Shown: positions 62,993-64,000 of the stretch, one piece after another
Layout: the number at the start of each line of letters is the position of its first letter
Numbering within the stretch: position 1 is the first letter of the stretch
From: Pseudolabrys sp.
Lineage (GTDB): Bacteria > Pseudomonadota > Alphaproteobacteria > Rhizobiales > Xanthobacteraceae
Assembly (NCBI GenBank): GCA_017849615.1
Contig: JAFIGS010000004.1
Coordinates: forward strand, 124,001 to 188,000
Direction: 5' to 3'
DNA: 64,000 nucleotides
Translations under genes and position numbers: made by a program
The notes under the pieces: generated by a model
Seen by the model: only the letters and a program-made list of their open reading frames with translations
The model's database searches: none
Told to the model about the DNA's origin: nothing

Positions 62993-64000
62993 ATGCCCAC
63001 AGTTGTGTTATCGGCCGGTTTCGTCCGGCAGGCGGCATGTCCGCCCGAGCGAAAAAAGACTGACTATTTCGACGTCGGTCAGCGCGGTTTCATGCTCGAA
63101 GTCCGCAGTTCCGGCGGCAAGACGTATTACCAGCGCTATACCGACGAGCGTGGACGCGAGCGGCAGTACAAGATCGGTCCGGCCGATGTCGTGTCGCTGG
63201 AGCAGGCGCGCCGCAAAGCCAAACAGATCGTGGCAGAGGCATTGCTCGGCGTTGACCCGCAGCAACGCCGCCGGGAAATGCGCGCCATTCCGCTGCTGCG
63301 CGACTTCGTCGCCGAACGCTATCTGCCTTATGTGCAGACCTACAAGAGCAGTTGGCAGACCGATGAGACCGTGCTGCGGATTCACGTTCTGCCGCGCCTC
63401 GGCGCGCTCGCGCTCGACGAGGTCAAGACCGAGGCCGTATCCGGCCTTGTCAATGCCATGCGGGATGATGGTTATGCTCCCGGCACGATGAACCGGGTCA
63501 TCGTCATCCTGCGTTATATCTACAACCTGGCGCGCAAGTGGAAGACGCCGGGTGGCGAGAACAATCCGGCGGCTGGTCTGAGTGCCGGGCCCGAGGTTCA
63601 GCGCAACCGTTTTCTCGCCGAGTGGGAAGCCGAGAACCTCGTGCGTGCGATCCATGCCGACGAGAACCGCACCGCGGCGCGATCGATCCTGCTCTTGCTG
63701 CTCACGGGCGGACGGCGCAACGAGATCACGTTCGCCAAGTGGGACTACGTCGACTGGAAGAACAAGACCTTGCTGGTGCCCAAATCGAAGTCGGGCAGGG
63801 CGCGGGTCATCGCGCTCAACCAGTCGGCGATCGCGCTTCTGACGTCAACGCCGCGGATCGAAGGCAACCCGTACATATTTCCTTCGGAAGTCACAGGCCG
63901 GCCATCCGCGTCGTTATTCTTTCCATGGGACCGGATCCGCAAGCGTGCCGGCCTCGGCGATGTGCGCCTGCATGACCTGCGGCATTCGTTCGCCAGCTTC
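62993..64000 (+). CDS. Tyrosine-type site-specific integrase (5' part, runs off window)
   Basis: 336 codons are present with no stop before the window end. The N-terminus starts MPTVVLSAGFVRQAACPPER and leads to a DUF4102-like arm-binding region (DYFDVGQRGFMLEVRS, GKTYYQRYTDERGRERQYK). A core-binding SAM-like region follows, then the catalytic domain with Arg in LTGGRRNEI and the HDLRHSF box; the nucleophilic Tyr lies beyond the edge. It is the P4/phage-type integrase expected next to a tRNA attachment site. Confidence 0.93.
   Translation, partial: MPTVVLSAGFVRQAACPPERKKTDYFDVGQRGFMLEVRSSGGKTYYQRYTDERGRERQYKIGPADVVSLEQARRKAKQIVAEALLGVDPQQRRREMRAIPLLRDFVAERYLPYVQTYKSSWQTDETVLRIHVLPRLGALALDEVKTEAVSGLVNAMRDDGYAPGTMNRVIVILRYIYNLARKWKTPGGENNPAAGLSAGPEVQRNRFLAEWEAENLVRAIHADENRTAARSILLLLLTGGRRNEITFAKWDYVDWKNKTLLVPKSKSGRARVIALNQSAIALLTSTPRIEGNPYIFPSEVTGRPSASLFFPWDRIRKRAGLGDVRLHDLRHSFASF

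Noticed and set aside
62940..63491. 183-codon frame starting MREKWRISKS
   Set aside because: It lies in the wrong frame relative to the integrase that starts at 62993, whose translation matches known integrases throughout.

Overview
The window is a GC-rich alphaproteobacterial chromosome segment, most likely order Hyphomicrobiales (Rhizobiales), near Xanthobacteraceae/Nitrobacteraceae. The grounds are inference: strong third-position GC bias, an aminotransferase-hom-glpX-recJ block, a class I PHA synthase, composite palindromic repeats of the kind common in Bradyrhizobium-like genomes, and a sox cluster with SoxCD. The genes describe a thiosulfate/sulfide-oxidising, nitrate-respiring organism that stores polyhydroxyalkanoate.

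Layout. 1-5.2 kb: the 3' end of an unidentified gene, aidB, a MAPEG protein, then a persulfide-detoxification locus (tauE-type exporter, rhodanese, BigR-type repressor) divergent from a Blh-type persulfide dioxygenase, with a tandem ATTA-N8-TAAT operator between them. 5.2-17.8 kb: housekeeping genes (phaC, a lipoprotein, aminotransferase, hom, glpX, recJ, photolyase, mscL, psiF-like, HerA-like ATPase) with palindromic repeats in the gaps. 17.9-32.9 kb: a sox region. soxR-like and soxS genes and a decayed soxV (ccdA) stub are separated by a potFGHI-like polyamine ABC operon from soxW-Y-Z-XA-B-C-D, a monoheme cytochrome and soxF. SoxX and SoxA are fused into one tri-haem polypeptide. Two perfect ATTC-N8-GAAT operators precede soxY and soxC. 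A palindromic repeat sits in frame inside the 5' part of soxD.

32.9-48.2 kb: lytic transglycosylase, M23 peptidase, the EF-P module efp/epmA/epmB, a Kef-type antiporter, an aromatic amino acid ammonia-lyase, a DHFR/RibD-like remnant, a BTLCP protein, DedA, an IS5-type remnant, tRNA-Glu, gloA, a sirtuin, a double cold-shock-domain protein and a DUF192 protein. 48.2-62.4 kb: a nitrate-respiration operon (fused narK, narGHJI, ppiC, a small unknown, DUF2478, beta-carbonic anhydrase) divergent from a Crp/Fnr regulator, with three FNR-type boxes between them, then nnrS. 62.5-64 kb: tRNA-Pro(TGG), an AT-rich gap and a tyrosine integrase running off the window, which is the likely edge of a genomic island.

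How they work together: Sox and SoxF oxidise thiosulfate and sulfide in the periplasm, the BigR locus handles cytoplasmic persulfide, and electrons can go to oxygen or, via NarGHI, to nitrate. Two Cys-pair ArsR repressors and one Crp/Fnr regulator are the visible control points.
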